A stretch of DNA of 37,839 nucleotides from Pseudomonas nicosulfuronedens (GCF_005877905.1 NZ_SWDV01000050.1:1-37839), one strand, 5' to 3'; shown: positions 1 through 9,818, numbered from the stretch's first letter. Translations and numbers: made by a program. The notes: generated from the sequence alone by a model not told the origin.

Positions 1-102
1 CAGATTTATTTTTCCTACTCTAATCTAAGCCAACGTGAAGGTTACTTCATCCAGGCATGAGTGGCAGTCTTGCTCCCGAGCCAAGAGCGCCCGGAGGGGA
101 CC

Positions 103-798
103 ATGCCCAGAGTAGGCCGCGTCATTCTGCCAAACTATCCCCACCATATAGTTCAGCGGGGCCACAATCGGCAGGCAGTCTTTGTCGAGCAGGAGGACTA
201 TGAGCGCTATCTCTCCGACCTCCAGGAGCTGAAAGATGCATTTGGTGTGAAGGTCTATGCCTACTGTCTGATGACGAACCATGTCCACCTGCTCCTGGCG
301 CCAGATGAGTCAGTTGCTGGATTGAGCCAGTTGATGAAAACGCTCTCCGAGCGAATGACTCGCTATCGAAATCGCCTGGAAGGCCGTAGCGGAACCCTGT
401 GGGAATGTCGCTTCAAGTCCAGTGTGGTGCAATCAGACGCTTACCTGCTGGCATGCAGCCGTTACATTGAGCTGAATCCGGTGCGAGCCAAATTGGTTTG
501 TCACGCAGCCGAATACCCCTGGTCGAGTTACACCCAGCACGTGGGAATTGCGTCCAGGTGGCTGGACGTTGATCCCTGCTTTGACGCGCTTGGCGGCTCG
601 GATGAGGAGCGTCATGAGCGTTATCGGGGCTTCCTCAATCAAGCGGCCAGTGATGGTGAAGCCCAACTGATTCGTGAGGCGCTGCAGCGGGGGCAACTGA
701 CGGGGAATGCTCGCTTCGTGGAGGAGATTGAGAGGATCGCCGGAGTTCGAATTGAACGGCGAGGCCAGGGGCGGCCTAGGCTGACGCAGGAAGAGTAA
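103..798 (+). CDS. rayT: REP-associated tyrosine transposase (RAYT, Y1/IS200-like)
   Basis: This is a 231-residue Y1 (HUH) transposase of the RAYT group. These are single-strand-specific nucleases linked to mobilising or maintaining REP/BIME palindromes rather than a classic IS. The HUH motif is visible as TNHVHLLL (near residue 68). The RAYT signatures HIVQRGHNRQAVF near the N-terminus and YIELNPVRA (near residue 125) are both present. The ATG at 103 follows GGAGGGG at an ideal distance. A longer reading from GTG at 61 has no comparable signal. The ORF appears intact. I found no terminal inverted repeats and no obvious REP pair flanking it, so this is a domesticated-looking single gene, not a full IS. 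Family call is firm; activity is unknown. Confidence 0.9.
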   Translation: MPRVGRVILPNYPHHIVQRGHNRQAVFVEQEDYERYLSDLQELKDAFGVKVYAYCLMTNHVHLLLAPDESVAGLSQLMKTLSERMTRYRNRLEGRSGTLWECRFKSSVVQSDAYLLACSRYIELNPVRAKLVCHAAEYPWSSYTQHVGIASRWLDVDPCFDALGGSDEERHERYRGFLNQAASDGEAQLIREALQRGQLTGNARFVEEIERIAGVRIERRGQGRPRLTQEE

Positions 799-826
799 GC
801 CTCACCTCTACGTTGTTAATCTTGTC

Positions 827-1120
827 CTAGTGCGTGACCTGCGGTCGGATAGTCATTTCAATGCCGAGGGCATTCATGACGGCCAGTAATGTCTTGAGCG
901 TCGGGTTGCCATGCTCGCTGAATGAGCGGTAGAGCTGCTCGCGAGACAGTCCTGTTTCCCGGGCCAGTTCAGTCATGCCTTTGGCGCGAGCTACTACGCC
1001 CATTGCTTTGGCGATATAGGCGGCGTCGCCGGTTTCCAGTGCATCGCTCATGAATTCCGCAATGGCTTCGGGGTTGGTGAGGTAGGTGGCAGGATCGAAT
1101 TCGGTGAATGTCTCAGTCAT
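827..1120 (-). CDS. Antitoxin, HI1420/HigA-like HTH protein
   Basis: A 97-residue protein with a C-terminal helix-turn-helix (TELARETGLSREQLYRSFSEHGNPTLKTLLAVMNALG), typical of the addiction-module antidote family downstream of HI1419-type toxins. Its start overlaps the end of the toxin gene at 1113-1415 by 8 bp. This gives the toxin-first, antitoxin-second order characteristic of that family and implies translational coupling. The protein is expected to neutralise the toxin and, through the HTH, repress the shared promoter upstream of 1415. Family recognition is confident. The cognate relationship is inferred from overlap and order. Confidence 0.88.
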   Translation of the reverse strand: MTETFTEFDPATYLTNPEAIAEFMSDALETGDAAYIAKAMGVVARAKGMTELARETGLSREQLYRSFSEHGNPTLKTLLAVMNALGIEMTIRPQVTH

Positions 1121-1415
1121 GTTGCTTTCTCCACGCTGCCAGCATCTGTTGGGCTGCCTCGATGTCGCGGCTCTGGCTGCTCTTGTCTCCTCCGCACAGG
1201 AGTATCAGCAGCGTGTCGCCCTGCTGGTGGAAATACACGCGATAGCCGGGCCCATGGTGAATGCGGAGCTCACTGACTCCCTTGCCAACCGGGGCCATGT
1301 CACCGGGCAAGCCCTCTAGCAGGCGGTTGATCCTGGCGACGATGCGGGCTCTTCCGGTGTTGTCCTTCAGCTTCTGCAGCCACGATCGAAACTGGGCGGA
1401 CTCGATTCTTCTCAT
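1113..1415 (-). CDS. Toxin, HI1419/RelE-HigB superfamily
   Basis: A 100-residue RelE/ParE-superfamily toxin of the HI1419 ('phage-derived Gp49-like/HigB') type. It contains FRSWLQKLKD at the N-terminus, the RINRL helix, and the characteristic core GVSELRIHHGPGYRVYF followed by LLILLCGGDKSSQSRDI. Relatives in this superfamily cleave mRNA on the ribosome or act on gyrase, and sequence alone cannot choose between these. The length is normal for the family and there is no frameshift. It is first in a two-gene unit with the antitoxin at 827-1120. The ATG at 1415 is preceded by an AT-rich stretch containing the short inverted repeat TGTA...TACA, a plausible autoregulatory site, though no strong SD is seen. 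Confidence 0.88.
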   Translation of the reverse strand: MRRIESAQFRSWLQKLKDNTGRARIVARINRLLEGLPGDMAPVGKGVSELRIHHGPGYRVYFHQQGDTLLILLCGGDKSSQSRDIEAAQQMLAAWRKQHD

Positions 1416-1769
1416 GCTGAATGTAGTCTATAAAATACAGTGAAGCCAAGGACTGGCTTCGGGAGCTTGCCGGCTTCCACTGGTTTGCATAGGTGAGGCC
1501 GCGCTCTTGATAGGTTGGCCGGAATCGTTTCATGCCGGAAGAAAACGCAAGCCATGAATCAGGGGCAAGGTAGCCTTGCAGCCCAGGATTCGAGCGAGTG
1601 CTCGCTCTGCTTCTGAATCAACCTACTGCCGGCTCGGACAAAACTTTCTTCCGCAGGAGGGTCGCTACGGAGGAAAGAGGGAAGGACCTACGCTTCACGC
1701 TCAAACGTCTGGGGGCCCACAGGTTCGGGTCGGATGAGTCGCCACGACTGGACAATTGATGGAGTAATG
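1416..1769. other. Intergenic region with small palindromes
   Basis: About 350 bp without a convincing gene on either strand. It includes the presumed toxin-antitoxin promoter (near 1420-1445). It also has two small hairpins: GCAAGG/CCTTGC around 1565-1579, and GAGCGAG-TG-CTCGCTC at 1592-1607. These could be REP-like debris linked to the nearby RAYT, but they do not match a REP consensus I recognise. Confidence 0.4.
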
Positions 1770-1797
1770 AAAAAGCCCGCCATTCGGCGGGCTTTTT
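1770..1797. terminator. Bidirectional Rho-independent terminator
   Basis: AAAAAGCCCGCC, loop ATTC, GGCGGGCTTTTT: a perfect 12-bp palindromic stem ending in T runs on both strands. It lies just beyond the stop of the minus-strand cold-shock-domain gene and would end that transcript. Confidence 0.9.
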
Positions 1798-1811
1798 CAT
1801 GGGTGTAACGC

Positions 1812-2408
1812 TCAGCGCCGATTAGGCAGCGCAGCAATCACATCCTCCGCCTGCAACCCCTTGTCACGCTGGACAACAGAGAACTCCACGCGCTGCCCTT
1901 CGATCAGGATGCGGTGGCCTTCGCCGCGGATGGCGCGGAAGTGAACGAAGATGTCTTCGCCCGAGTCGCGGGAGATAAAGCCGAAGCCCTTGGAGGTGTT
2001 GAACCACTTCACGGTGCCGGTTTCGCGGTCGACGCCGGCGAAGGTTTCGACGGCGGCGCTGGCGCTCGGTTTGTTGAGGCTGGCGATCCATTGCAGGACA
2101 ACGGCGCCGGCCAGGCTGAGCAGCGGCAGCACGATGGCCGGCTGGTCGCCGATGAAGGGCAGCGGGGCGAGCAGGATCAGGATCTGCAGGACCACGGCCA
2201 GCACCACCAGGGCGGTGGCGAGGCTCTGCAGGGCGGAGGGGTGTTTCAGTTGGCTGCTCGGGGCGAGCAGGAGGCTGGTCAGACCGAGCAGGGCCAGGTA
2301 GATGGCATCGCTCTGTTGCAGGTAGGGCAGGGCATCACTACGCAGACTCGGGATCAAGGACAGCAAGAGTGCGGCGACGCCCGTCACGAGATGGACGATC
2401 TTCAACAT
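1812..2408 (-). CDS. Membrane-anchored cold-shock-domain protein (PA0961-like)
   Basis: A 198-residue fusion. The N-terminal two thirds hold about four hydrophobic segments (from [16 protein letters not shown] through [19 protein letters not shown]). The C-terminal ~65 residues are a cold-shock domain with RNP1 KGFGFIS and RNP2-like DIFVHF. CSD proteins bind single-stranded RNA/DNA; here binding would be tethered at the inner membrane on the cytoplasmic face (inference). The start at 2408 (MLKIVHLV) is chosen because an AAGGTG SD precedes it. The longer frame upstream adds a low-quality extension. It is adjacent to dps, as in P. aeruginosa (PA0961-PA0962, from memory). It ends at the bidirectional terminator at 1770-1797. 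Confidence 0.85.
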   Translation of the reverse strand: MLKIVHLVTGVAALLLSLIPSLRSDALPYLQQSDAIYLALLGLTSLLLAPSSQLKHPSALQSLATALVVLAVVLQILILLAPLPFIGDQPAIVLPLLSLAGAVVLQWIASLNKPSASAAVETFAGVDRETGTVKWFNTSKGFGFISRDSGEDIFVHFRAIRGEGHRILIEGQRVEFSVVQRDKGLQAEDVIAALPNRR

Positions 2409-2585
2409 GGCTACGGATTCACCTTGAGCGGGTAACGAGATAAAGAAGCAGCCAGCCCCGGGTGCGACGCCAGAAAGGAAAAATGAAAGCGTGCCGGGCG
2501 GCCTATGCGAGAAACGCACGGCGGGTATTTAACCGCAATCCAGTTGCCTTCTCAAATCAACCGCTTAGGCCATTCGTAGGGGGAG

Positions 2586-2609
2586 GCAGCCGGCTTTCTG
2601 GCCGGCTGC
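2586..2609. terminator. GC-rich hairpin downstream of dps
   Basis: A 9-bp stem GCAGCCGGC / GCCGGCTGC with a 6-nt loop lies 17 bp beyond the dps stop. There is no clear T-run in the minus direction. It may be a weak terminator or a 3' mRNA stabiliser. Confidence 0.45.
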
Positions 2610-2625
2610 TTATAAAGGGAAGAGG

Positions 2626-3096
2626 TTATTCGGCGAGCAGGCTGCGCAGCATCCAGGCGGTCTTTTCGTGGACCTGCATGCGCTGGGTCAGCAGGTCGGC
2701 GGTGGGCTCATCCGCCACCTTGTCGGCCAGCGGGAAGATGCTGCGGGCGGTGCGCACCACGGCTTCCTGGCCCTGCACCAGCAGGCGGATCATTTCCTGG
2801 GCGTCCGGTACGCCTTCTTCTTCCTTGATCGAGGACAGGCGGGCGTAGGCGGCGTAGGTGCCGGGCGCCGGGAAGCCGAGGGCGCGGATGCGCTCGGCGA
2901 TGCTGTCCACGGCCAGCGCCAACTCGGTGTACTGCCCCTCGAACATCAGGTGCAGGGTGTTGAACATCGGCCCGGTGACGTTCCAGTGGAAGTTGTGGGT
3001 CTTCAGGTACAGCGTGTAGGTGTCGGCCAGCAGGCGGGACAGGCCGTCGGCGATGGCGGCGCGGTCCTGTTTGGCGATTCCGATATCGATATCCAT
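2626..3096 (-). CDS. dps: Dps-family ferritin-like DNA-protection protein
   Basis: A 156-residue Dps/bacterioferritin-like protein, expected to form a dodecamer that oxidises Fe(II) with H2O2 and stores it, protecting DNA during stress. The ferroxidase signature is visible: [12 protein letters not shown] followed by [27 protein letters not shown], giving the conserved His, Asp and Glu ligands. The start at 3096 ([10 protein letters not shown]) has a strong GAGGAG SD 6 bp upstream. An upstream in-frame Met at 3129 lacks one. It is transcribed away from fmdB-aspS and towards the cold-shock-domain gene, with a hairpin between. Family confidence is high. Confidence 0.93.
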   Translation of the reverse strand: MDIDIGIAKQDRAAIADGLSRLLADTYTLYLKTHNFHWNVTGPMFNTLHLMFEGQYTELALAVDSIAERIRALGFPAPGTYAAYARLSSIKEEEGVPDAQEMIRLLVQGQEAVVRTARSIFPLADKVADEPTADLLTQRMQVHEKTAWMLRSLLAE

Positions 3097-3253
3097 GGCG
3101 ATCTCCTCATCGTGGCACGGGTGATTCAAAGCGTTGGATTCGAGGCTATCACCAGGTCGGGTGCGAAGCTCTTGGTCTATATCAAGGCAATCGATTGAGC
3201 TTTTCTATTAAAAGGTGTGCGCCCGGCTGGCTTTTCCACCACCGGAGCCCGGC

Positions 3254-3282
3254 TGCAACCTGCGGATTTTTCAGGCTATAAT
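3254..3282 (+). promoter_or_regulatory. Candidate sigma70 promoter for fmdB-aspS
   Basis: A perfect -10 TATAAT (3277-3282) lies 17 bp after a weak -35 TGCAAC (3254-3259), about 55 bp upstream of the fmdB start. It is the only good promoter-like signal between dps and fmdB. Confidence 0.6.
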
Positions 3283-3336
3283 CGGCCTCTTTGCCGCGGG
3301 ACGCGGACCCGTGGCGTTACACAGCCAAGGTGTTCC

Positions 3337-3606
3337 ATGCCGATTTACGAGTACCAGTGCCAGTCCTGCGCGCATCAGCTGGAATCGCTGCAGAAGATCA
3401 GCGATGCGCCGTTGGTCGATTGTCCGGCCTGCAAGGCTCCCGAATTGAAGAAGATGTTGTCGGCTCCGGGCTTCCGCCTGGGCGGCAGCGGTTGGTACGA
3501 GACCGACTTCAAGACCGGAGCGAAAAAGAACCTGGCCTCCGGCGATGCCCCAGCGGCCTGTCCGGCCACCGGTTGCGGTGCCGGCGCCTGCTCCGCCAGC
3601 GAATGA
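3337..3606 (+). CDS. FmdB/CxxC-CxxC zinc-ribbon family protein
   Basis: An 89-residue protein starting [16 protein letters not shown], with paired motifs CQSC (residues 8-11) and CPAC (about 33-36). These form the zinc ribbon that defines the FmdB regulatory family. The C-terminus is Gly/Ala/Cys-rich ([15 protein letters not shown]). The molecular role is not established. The gene is commonly found immediately upstream of aspS in pseudomonads, as here (43 bp gap). ATG 3337 is preceded by AAGGTG. The longer frame starting at 3217 has no support. Confidence 0.88.
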   Translation: MPIYEYQCQSCAHQLESLQKISDAPLVDCPACKAPELKKMLSAPGFRLGGSGWYETDFKTGAKKNLASGDAPAACPATGCGAGACSASE

Positions 3607-3649
3607 GCGGTTCCCTAGAATTCAAGACTTTCGAGAAGCGAAACACACC

Positions 3650-5428
3650 ATGATGCGCAGCCACTATTGCGGCCAGTTGAACGAGAGCCTGGACGGCCAG
3701 GTAGTCACTCTTTGCGGTTGGGTACACCGTCGCCGCGACCACGGCGGGGTGATCTTCCTCGACGTGCGTGATCGTGAAGGTCTGGCCCAGGTGGTGTTCG
3801 ACCCGGATCGCGTCGAGACCTTCGCCAAGGCTGACCGCGTGCGCAGCGAGTACGTGGTGAAGATCACCGGCAAGGTGCGTCTGCGCCCCGAAGGTGCGCG
3901 CAACTCGAACATGGCTTCGGGCGCCATCGAAGTGCTGGGCCACGAGCTGGAAGTGCTGAACCAGGCGGAAACCCCGCCGTTCCCGCTGGACGAATACTCC
4001 GACGTGGGCGAGGAAACCCGCCTGCGCTACCGCTTCATCGACCTGCGTCGCCCGGAGATGGCCGCCAAGCTGAAGCTGCGCGCGCGCATCACCAGCAGCA
4101 TCCGCCGCTACCTGGACGAGAACGGTTTCCTCGACGTGGAAACCCCGATCCTCGGTCGCCCGACGCCGGAAGGCGCGCGCGACTACCTGGTGCCGAGCCG
4201 TACCTACCCGGGCCACTTCTTCGCCCTGCCGCAGTCGCCCCAGCTGTTCAAGCAGCTGCTGATGGTGGCCGGCTTCGACCGTTACTACCAGATCGCCAAG
4301 TGCTTCCGCGACGAAGACCTGCGTGCCGACCGCCAGCCGGAATTCACCCAGATCGACATCGAGACCAGCTTCCTCGAAGAAAGCGACATCATCGAGATCA
4401 CCGAGAAGATGGTGCGCCAGCTGTTCAAGGAAGTGCTGAACGTCGAGTTCGACGAATTCCCGCACATGCCGTTCGAAGAGGCCATGCGCCGCTACGGTTC
4501 GGACAAGCCTGACCTGCGTATCCCGCTGGAACTGGTCGACGTGGCCGATCAGCTGAAGGACGTCGAGTTCAAGGTCTTCTCCGGCCCGGCCAACGATCCG
4601 AAGGGCCGCGTTGCCGCCCTGCGCGTTCCGGGCGGTGCGAGCATGCCGCGCAAGCAGATCGACGACTACACCAAGTTCGTCGGCATCTACGGCGCCAAGG
4701 GCCTGGCCTACATCAAGGTCAACGAACGCGCCAAGGGCGTGGAAGGCCTGCAGTCGCCGATCGTGAAGAACATCGCCGAGCCGAACCTGAACGAGATCCT
4801 CGATCGCGTCGGTGCGGTCGATGGCGACATCGTGTTCTTCGGCGCCGACAAGGCCAAGATCGTCTGCGACGCCCTGGGCGCGCTGCGCATCAAGGTCGGC
4901 CATGACCTCAACCTGCTCACCAAGGAGTGGGCGCCGATGTGGGTCGTGGACTTCCCGATGTTCGAAGAGAACGACGACGGCAGCCTGACCTCGCTGCACC
5001 ACCCGTTCACCGCGCCCAAGTGCACCCCGGAAGAGCTGGAGGCCAACCCGGCCGGCAAGCTGTCCCGTGCCTACGACATGGTGCTCAACGGCACCGAACT
5101 GGGCGGCGGTTCCATCCGTATCCACGACAAGGCCATGCAGCAGGCGGTGTTCCGCGTGCTGGGCATCGACGATGCGGAGCAGGAAGAGAAGTTCGGCTTC
5201 CTGCTGGACGCCCTGAAGTACGGCGCACCGCCGCACGGTGGCCTGGCCTTCGGCCTGGACCGTCTGGTGATGCTGATGACTGGCGCGGCGTCGATCCGCG
5301 AAGTCATCGCCTTCCCGAAAACCCAGAGCGCCGGCGACGTCATGACCCAGGCTCCGGGCACCGTGGATGCCAAGGCTCTGCGCGAGCTGAACATCCGCCT
5401 GCGCGAGCAGCAGAAGGCCGCCGAGTAA
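3650..5428 (+). CDS. aspS: Aspartyl-tRNA synthetase (probably non-discriminating)
   Basis: A 592-residue class IIb aminoacyl-tRNA synthetase charging tRNA-Asp. In pseudomonads, which generally use GatCAB, it also charges tRNA-Asn. Domains in order: an OB-fold anticodon-binding domain (about 1-110, [15 protein letters not shown]), the catalytic core with motif 2 ([18 protein letters not shown]), the bacterial GAD insertion (about 290-420), and motif 3 [13 protein letters not shown] near residue 535. Two adjacent ATGs (3650, 3653) could start translation; [13 protein letters not shown] matches the P. aeruginosa start as I recall it. The SD is weak. Length is normal for bacterial AspRS. The gene sits between fmdB and yebC. 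Confidence 0.97.
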   Translation: MMRSHYCGQLNESLDGQVVTLCGWVHRRRDHGGVIFLDVRDREGLAQVVFDPDRVETFAKADRVRSEYVVKITGKVRLRPEGARNSNMASGAIEVLGHELEVLNQAETPPFPLDEYSDVGEETRLRYRFIDLRRPEMAAKLKLRARITSSIRRYLDENGFLDVETPILGRPTPEGARDYLVPSRTYPGHFFALPQSPQLFKQLLMVAGFDRYYQIAKCFRDEDLRADRQPEFTQIDIETSFLEESDIIEITEKMVRQLFKEVLNVEFDEFPHMPFEEAMRRYGSDKPDLRIPLELVDVADQLKDVEFKVFSGPANDPKGRVAALRVPGGASMPRKQIDDYTKFVGIYGAKGLAYIKVNERAKGVEGLQSPIVKNIAEPNLNEILDRVGAVDGDIVFFGADKAKIVCDALGALRIKVGHDLNLLTKEWAPMWVVDFPMFEENDDGSLTSLHHPFTAPKCTPEELEANPAGKLSRAYDMVLNGTELGGGSIRIHDKAMQQAVFRVLGIDDAEQEEKFGFLLDALKYGAPPHGGLAFGLDRLVMLMTGAASIREVIAFPKTQSAGDVMTQAPGTVDAKALRELNIRLREQQKAAE

Positions 5429-5441
5429 GTCGATTCGAATA

Positions 5442-5474
5442 GCTGGCGGTACCCGCACTGCGGGCGCCGCCAGC
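5442..5474 (+). other. Nested hairpin between aspS and yebC
   Basis: An outer 8-bp stem GCTGGCGG (5442-5449) / CCGCCAGC (5467-5474) encloses an inner stem CCCGC/GCGGG. No T-run follows, so it looks more like an attenuating or mRNA-processing structure between aspS and yebC than a full terminator. Confidence 0.5.
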
Positions 5475-5502
5475 GAAGCAAACAAGCGATACGGAGTGAG
5501 TT

Positions 5503-6249
5503 ATGGCTGGTCATTCCAAATGGGCCAACATCAAGCACCGCAAGGAACGTCAGGACGCCAAGAAGGGCAAGATCTTCACCAAGCTCATTCGTGAGCTGAC
5601 CGTCGCTGCCAAGCAGGGCGGTGGGATCCCGGCGGACAACCCGCGTCTGCGCCTGGCCGTGGACAAGGCGCTGACCGCCAACATGACCCGCGACACCATC
5701 GACCGCGCCATCCAGCGCGGCGTGGGCTCCAGCGAAGCCGACAACATGGCCGAGCTGACCTACGAAGGTTACGCACCCAGCGGCGTGGCGATCATCGTCG
5801 AAGCGATGACCGACAACCGCAACCGCACCGCAGCCGAAGTACGTCATGCCTTCAGCAAGTGCGGCGGCAACCTGGGCACTGACGGTTCCGTTGCGTACAT
5901 GTTCGAGCGCAAGGGCCAGATCAGCTACGCGCCGGGCGTGAACGAGGAAGCGTTGATGGATGCCGCGCTGGAAGCCGGCGCCGACGACGTGGTGGTCAAC
6001 GACGATGGCTCCATCGACGTGTTCACCACCTTCGCCGACTTCATCTCGGTCAACGAAGCGCTGACCGAAGCCGGTTTCAAGGGCGACGAAGCGGAGATCA
6101 CCATGATCCCGTCGACCGTGGCGACCCTGGACCTGGACACCGCGCAGAAGGTCCTCAAGCTGATCGACATGCTCGAAGACCTGGACGACGTGCAGAACGT
6201 CTACTCCAATGCGGACATCCCGGACGAGGTGATGGCCCAGCTGGGCTGA
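5503..6249 (+). CDS. yebC: YebC/PmpR family transcriptional regulator
   Basis: A 248-residue YebC/PmpR family protein: [23 protein letters not shown] at the start, then the conserved [12 protein letters not shown] and [11 protein letters not shown]-type region, and the acidic C-terminal domain. In P. aeruginosa the orthologue PmpR binds and represses the pqsR promoter. Other family members bind DNA upstream of ruvC, and some act in translation (related TACO1). The start ATG 5503 follows GGAGTGAG. The gene sits between aspS and ruvC in the typical gammaproteobacterial order and is followed by a strong terminator, so ruvCAB is probably transcribed separately. Confidence 0.96.
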   Translation: MAGHSKWANIKHRKERQDAKKGKIFTKLIRELTVAAKQGGGIPADNPRLRLAVDKALTANMTRDTIDRAIQRGVGSSEADNMAELTYEGYAPSGVAIIVEAMTDNRNRTAAEVRHAFSKCGGNLGTDGSVAYMFERKGQISYAPGVNEEALMDAALEAGADDVVVNDDGSIDVFTTFADFISVNEALTEAGFKGDEAEITMIPSTVATLDLDTAQKVLKLIDMLEDLDDVQNVYSNADIPDEVMAQLG

Positions 6250-6274
6250 TCCCACCACCGGCGATGTGCTGAAG

Positions 6275-6321
6275 CCGGAAGCGGGAGTGGTCGTCAGCGG
6301 CGCCTCCCGCTTCCGGTTTTT
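6275..6321 (+). terminator. Rho-independent terminator after yebC
   Basis: A 13-bp stem CCGGAAGCGGGAG (6275-6287) / CTCCCGCTTCCGG (6304-6316) is followed by TTTTTG. It separates yebC from ruvC. Confidence 0.88.
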
Positions 6322-6365
6322 GTTATCTGAAGTACAGGTTACGGACAAGGTTTGATCGGACGGAC

Positions 6366-6890
6366 ATGACCCTGATTCTCGGCATCGACCCAGGTTCACG
6401 GATTACCGGCTTCGGCGTGGTGCGCGACACCGGCCGTGGCTGCGAGTACGTGGCTTCGGGCTGTATCCGTACCGGCAACGGCGAGCTGTTCGAACGCCTG
6501 CAGATCGTCTTCCGTGGCGTGCGCGAGGTCATCCAGACCTACCAGCCGACCATGATGGGCATCGAGCAGGTGTTCATGGCGCGCAACGCCGACTCGGCGC
6601 TGAAGCTGGGGCAGGCGCGCGGCGCGGCTATCGTCGCGGCGGCGGAAGAGGGGTTGCAGATCGCCGAGTACACCGCCAGCCAGGTCAAGCAGGCCATTGC
6701 CGGCACCGGCGGCGCGGACAAACAGCAGGTGCAGATGATGGTCATGCACCTGCTCAAACTGGTACAGAAGCCGCAGATCGACGCCTCCGACGCCCTGGCC
6801 ATCGCCTTGTGCCATGCGCACACCCGGCAGAGCCTGGTGCCGCATGGTCTGGTGGGTGCCCGCCGTCGTGGCGGACGCCTGCGCCTGTGA
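6366..6890 (+). CDS. ruvC: Crossover junction endodeoxyribonuclease RuvC
   Basis: A 174-residue Holliday-junction resolvase that acts as a dimer on junctions migrated by RuvAB. RNase H-like fold features are visible: [13 protein letters not shown] with the first catalytic Asp, [22 protein letters not shown] with the catalytic Glu, and [14 protein letters not shown] with the C-terminal catalytic Asp residues. Length is normal for the family. It is the first of ruvC-ruvA-ruvB; 34 bp separate it from ruvA. It begins just after the yebC terminator, so a promoter must lie in 6322-6365. Confidence 0.97.
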   Translation: MTLILGIDPGSRITGFGVVRDTGRGCEYVASGCIRTGNGELFERLQIVFRGVREVIQTYQPTMMGIEQVFMARNADSALKLGQARGAAIVAAAEEGLQIAEYTASQVKQAIAGTGGADKQQVQMMVMHLLKLVQKPQIDASDALAIALCHAHTRQSLVPHGLVGARRRGGRLRL

Positions 6891-6924
6891 TATCCGGAAA
6901 AACATTGAGCAAGGACAAACACCC

Positions 6925-7530
6925 GTGATTGGACGCCTGCGTGGCACCCTGGCGGAAAAGCAGCCGCCGCACCTGATCGTCGACGTGAATGGCGTGGGCT
7001 ACGAGCTGGAAGTGCCGATGACCACCCTGTACCGCCTGCCGAGCCTGGGCGAGCCGGTGACCCTGCACACCCACCTGGTGGTGCGCGAGGATGCCCACCT
7101 GCTCTACGGCTTCGCCGAGAAGCGCGAGCGCGAACTGTTCCGCGAGCTGATCCGCCTCAATGGCGTTGGCCCGAAGCTGGCGCTGGCGCTGATGTCGGGG
7201 CTTGAGGTCGATGAACTGGTGCGTTGCGTGCAGGCGCAGGATACTTCCACCCTGGTGAAGATTCCCGGCGTCGGCAAGAAGACCGCCGAGCGCCTGCTGG
7301 TGGAGCTGAAGGATCGATTCAAGGCGTGGGAGAATATTCCCTCCATCGCGCCGTTGGTGGTGGAACCCCTGCGGGCTGCCGCAGTCTCAAGCGCCGAGTC
7401 CGATGCGGTCAGTGCGCTGATCGCCCTGGGCTTCAAACCCCAGGAGGCGAGCCGCGCCGTGGCCGCCGTGCAGGAGGAAGGCTTGTCCAGCGAAGAACTC
7501 ATCCGCCGTTCCCTCAAGGGCATGGTCTAG
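6925..7530 (+). CDS. ruvA: Holliday junction branch-migration protein RuvA
   Basis: A 201-residue RuvA, the tetrameric junction-binding partner of RuvB. It has an N-terminal OB-fold ([33 protein letters not shown]) and tandem helix-hairpin-helix motifs ([21 protein letters not shown] and [23 protein letters not shown]). A flexible linker leads to the C-terminal RuvB-binding UBA-like domain ([21 protein letters not shown]). The start is GTG at 6925; ATG alternatives upstream lie inside ruvC. An AAGGAC SD is present. The gene follows ruvC by 34 bp and precedes ruvB by 10 bp. Confidence 0.96.
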   Translation: MIGRLRGTLAEKQPPHLIVDVNGVGYELEVPMTTLYRLPSLGEPVTLHTHLVVREDAHLLYGFAEKRERELFRELIRLNGVGPKLALALMSGLEVDELVRCVQAQDTSTLVKIPGVGKKTAERLLVELKDRFKAWENIPSIAPLVVEPLRAAAVSSAESDAVSALIALGFKPQEASRAVAAVQEEGLSSEELIRRSLKGMV

Positions 7531-7540
7531 GTAGACACTG

Positions 7541-8599
7541 ATGATCGAAGCCGATCGCCTGATTTCCTCCGCTTCCACTCGCGACCGCGAAGAGCAGTTC
7601 GACCGCGCCATCCGCCCGCTCAAGCTGGCGGACTACGTCGGCCAGCCGGTGGTGCGCGAACAGATGGAGCTGTTCATCCAGGCGGCCCGTGGGCGTCAGG
7701 AAGCGCTGGATCACACGCTGATCTTCGGCCCGCCCGGCCTGGGCAAGACCACCCTGGCGAACATCATCGCCCAGGAGATGGGGGTTTCGATCAAGAGTAC
7801 TTCCGGCCCGGTGCTGGAACGCCCCGGCGACCTGGCGGCGATCCTCACCAACCTCGAACCCAACGACGTGCTGTTCGTGGACGAGATCCATCGCCTGTCG
7901 CCCATCGTCGAGGAAGTGCTGTACCCGGCCATGGAAGACTTCCAGCTGGACATCATGATCGGCGAGGGCCCGGCTGCGCGTTCGATCAAGCTGGACCTGC
8001 CACCCTTTACCCTGGTCGGCGCGACGACTCGCGCCGGCATGCTGACCAATCCGCTGCGTGACCGCTTCGGTATCGTCCAGCGTCTCGAGTTCTACGGTGT
8101 GGACGACCTGTCCAGCATCGTCGCCCGCTCGGCGGGCATCCTGGGTCTGGAGATCGAGCCGGCGGGTGCTTTTGAGATCGCGCGGCGCGCACGGGGCACG
8201 CCACGGATCGCCAACCGCCTGCTGCGGCGGGTACGGGATTTCGCCGAGGTGCGCGGCACCGGGCATATCAGCCGCGACATCGCCGACAAGGCGCTGAACC
8301 TGCTGGACGTGGACGAGCGAGGCTTCGATCACCAGGACCGCCGCCTGCTGTTGACCATGATCGACAAGTTCGACGGTGGGCCGGTGGGTATCGATAACCT
8401 GGCGGCGGCCATCAGTGAAGAAAGACATACGATTGAAGATGTGCTGGAGCCCTATCTGATCCAGCAAGGCTATATCATGCGCACACCGCGCGGCCGCGTC
8501 GTGACCCGGCATGCGTACCTGCATTTCGGCCTGAATGTGCCGAAGCGGATGGGGGAGGGGACGACATCGGATCTGTTCGTCCCTGAAGATGGTAATTAA
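7541..8599 (+). CDS. ruvB: Holliday junction branch-migration helicase RuvB
   Basis: A 352-residue AAA+ motor that drives branch migration on RuvA-bound junctions. Walker [12 protein letters not shown] (near residue 63), Walker [11 protein letters not shown], sensor 1 [11 protein letters not shown] (with the RuvB arginine-finger region downstream) and the winged-helix C-terminus ([17 protein letters not shown]) are all present. It is the last gene of ruvCAB. Start ATG 7541 lies 10 bp after ruvA. No truncation or unusual feature is seen. Confidence 0.97.
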   Translation: MIEADRLISSASTRDREEQFDRAIRPLKLADYVGQPVVREQMELFIQAARGRQEALDHTLIFGPPGLGKTTLANIIAQEMGVSIKSTSGPVLERPGDLAAILTNLEPNDVLFVDEIHRLSPIVEEVLYPAMEDFQLDIMIGEGPAARSIKLDLPPFTLVGATTRAGMLTNPLRDRFGIVQRLEFYGVDDLSSIVARSAGILGLEIEPAGAFEIARRARGTPRIANRLLRRVRDFAEVRGTGHISRDIADKALNLLDVDERGFDHQDRRLLLTMIDKFDGGPVGIDNLAAAISEERHTIEDVLEPYLIQQGYIMRTPRGRVVTRHAYLHFGLNVPKRMGEGTTSDLFVPEDGN

Positions 8600-8622
8600 T
8601 TGCATTTGTAGACGATTGCCGA

Positions 8623-9098
<476 letters not shown>

Positions 9099-9099
9099 C

Positions 9100-9795
9100 G
9101 TGGAACCGAACGTCGTCGACCATACTTCCATGTGGAGCTTGATCAGTAACGCCAGCGTCGTGGTACAGCTGGTGATGCTGACCCTGGTGGCCGCATCGGT
9201 CACTTCCTGGATCATGATTTTCCAGCGCAGCAACATGATGCGCTCGGCGAAGAAGGCCCTGGAAACTTTCGAAGAGCGCTTCTGGTCGGGCATCGACCTG
9301 TCCAAGCTCTACCGCCAGGCGGGCAGCAACCCCGATCCGGACTCGGGGGTCGAGCAGATCTTCCGTGCCGGCTTCAAGGAATTCTCCCGTCTGCGCCAGC
9401 AGGCCGGCGTTGACCCGGATGCGGTGATGGAAGGCGTTTCCCGCGCCATGCGCGTTGCCATTTCCCGTGAGGAAGAGAAGCTGGAAACCAGCCTGCCGTT
9501 CCTCGCCACCGTCGGCTCCACCAGCCCGTACATCGGTCTGTTCGGTACCGTATGGGGCATCATGAACTCCTTCCGTGGCCTGGCCACCGTGCAGCAGGCC
9601 ACCCTCGCCACCGTGGCGCCGGGTATCGCCGAAGCACTGATCGCTACCGCCATCGGCCTGTTCGCGGCCATTCCCGCGGTCATCGCCTACAACCGTTTCG
9701 CCGCCCGCTCGGAAATGCTCATCGGCCGCTACTACACCTTCGCCGACGAGTTCCAGGCCATCCTGCACCGCAAAGTGCACACCAGCGACGATTGA
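9100..9795 (+). CDS. tolQ: Tol-Pal system proton-channel subunit TolQ
   Basis: A 231-residue MotA/TolQ/ExbB family inner-membrane protein. With TolR it uses proton flow to energise TolA for outer-membrane constriction at division; filamentous phages and group A colicins also exploit TolQRA. There are three membrane segments: VVVQLVMLTLVAASVTSWIMIF (residues 18-40), and the pair around LPFLATVGSTSPYIGLFGTVWGIM and ATAIGLFAAIPAVIAYN. The start is the GTG at 9100 with AGCAGGAG upstream, giving MEPNVVDHTSMWSL as in P. aeruginosa. A longer frame from 9043 lies within ybgC. Tightly coupled to ybgC. Confidence 0.97.
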   Translation: MEPNVVDHTSMWSLISNASVVVQLVMLTLVAASVTSWIMIFQRSNMMRSAKKALETFEERFWSGIDLSKLYRQAGSNPDPDSGVEQIFRAGFKEFSRLRQQAGVDPDAVMEGVSRAMRVAISREEEKLETSLPFLATVGSTSPYIGLFGTVWGIMNSFRGLATVQQATLATVAPGIAEALIATAIGLFAAIPAVIAYNRFAARSEMLIGRYYTFADEFQAILHRKVHTSDD

Positions 9796-9818
9796 AGACG
9801 ACCAAGAGGTAAGCCGTC

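Noticed and set aside
3509..5485. Long minus-strand open frame (658 codons) opposite aspS
   Set aside because: Shadow of the GC-rich aspS gene: composition is low-complexity (His/Leu/Val/Arg) with no family features, whereas aspS on the plus strand is unmistakable.
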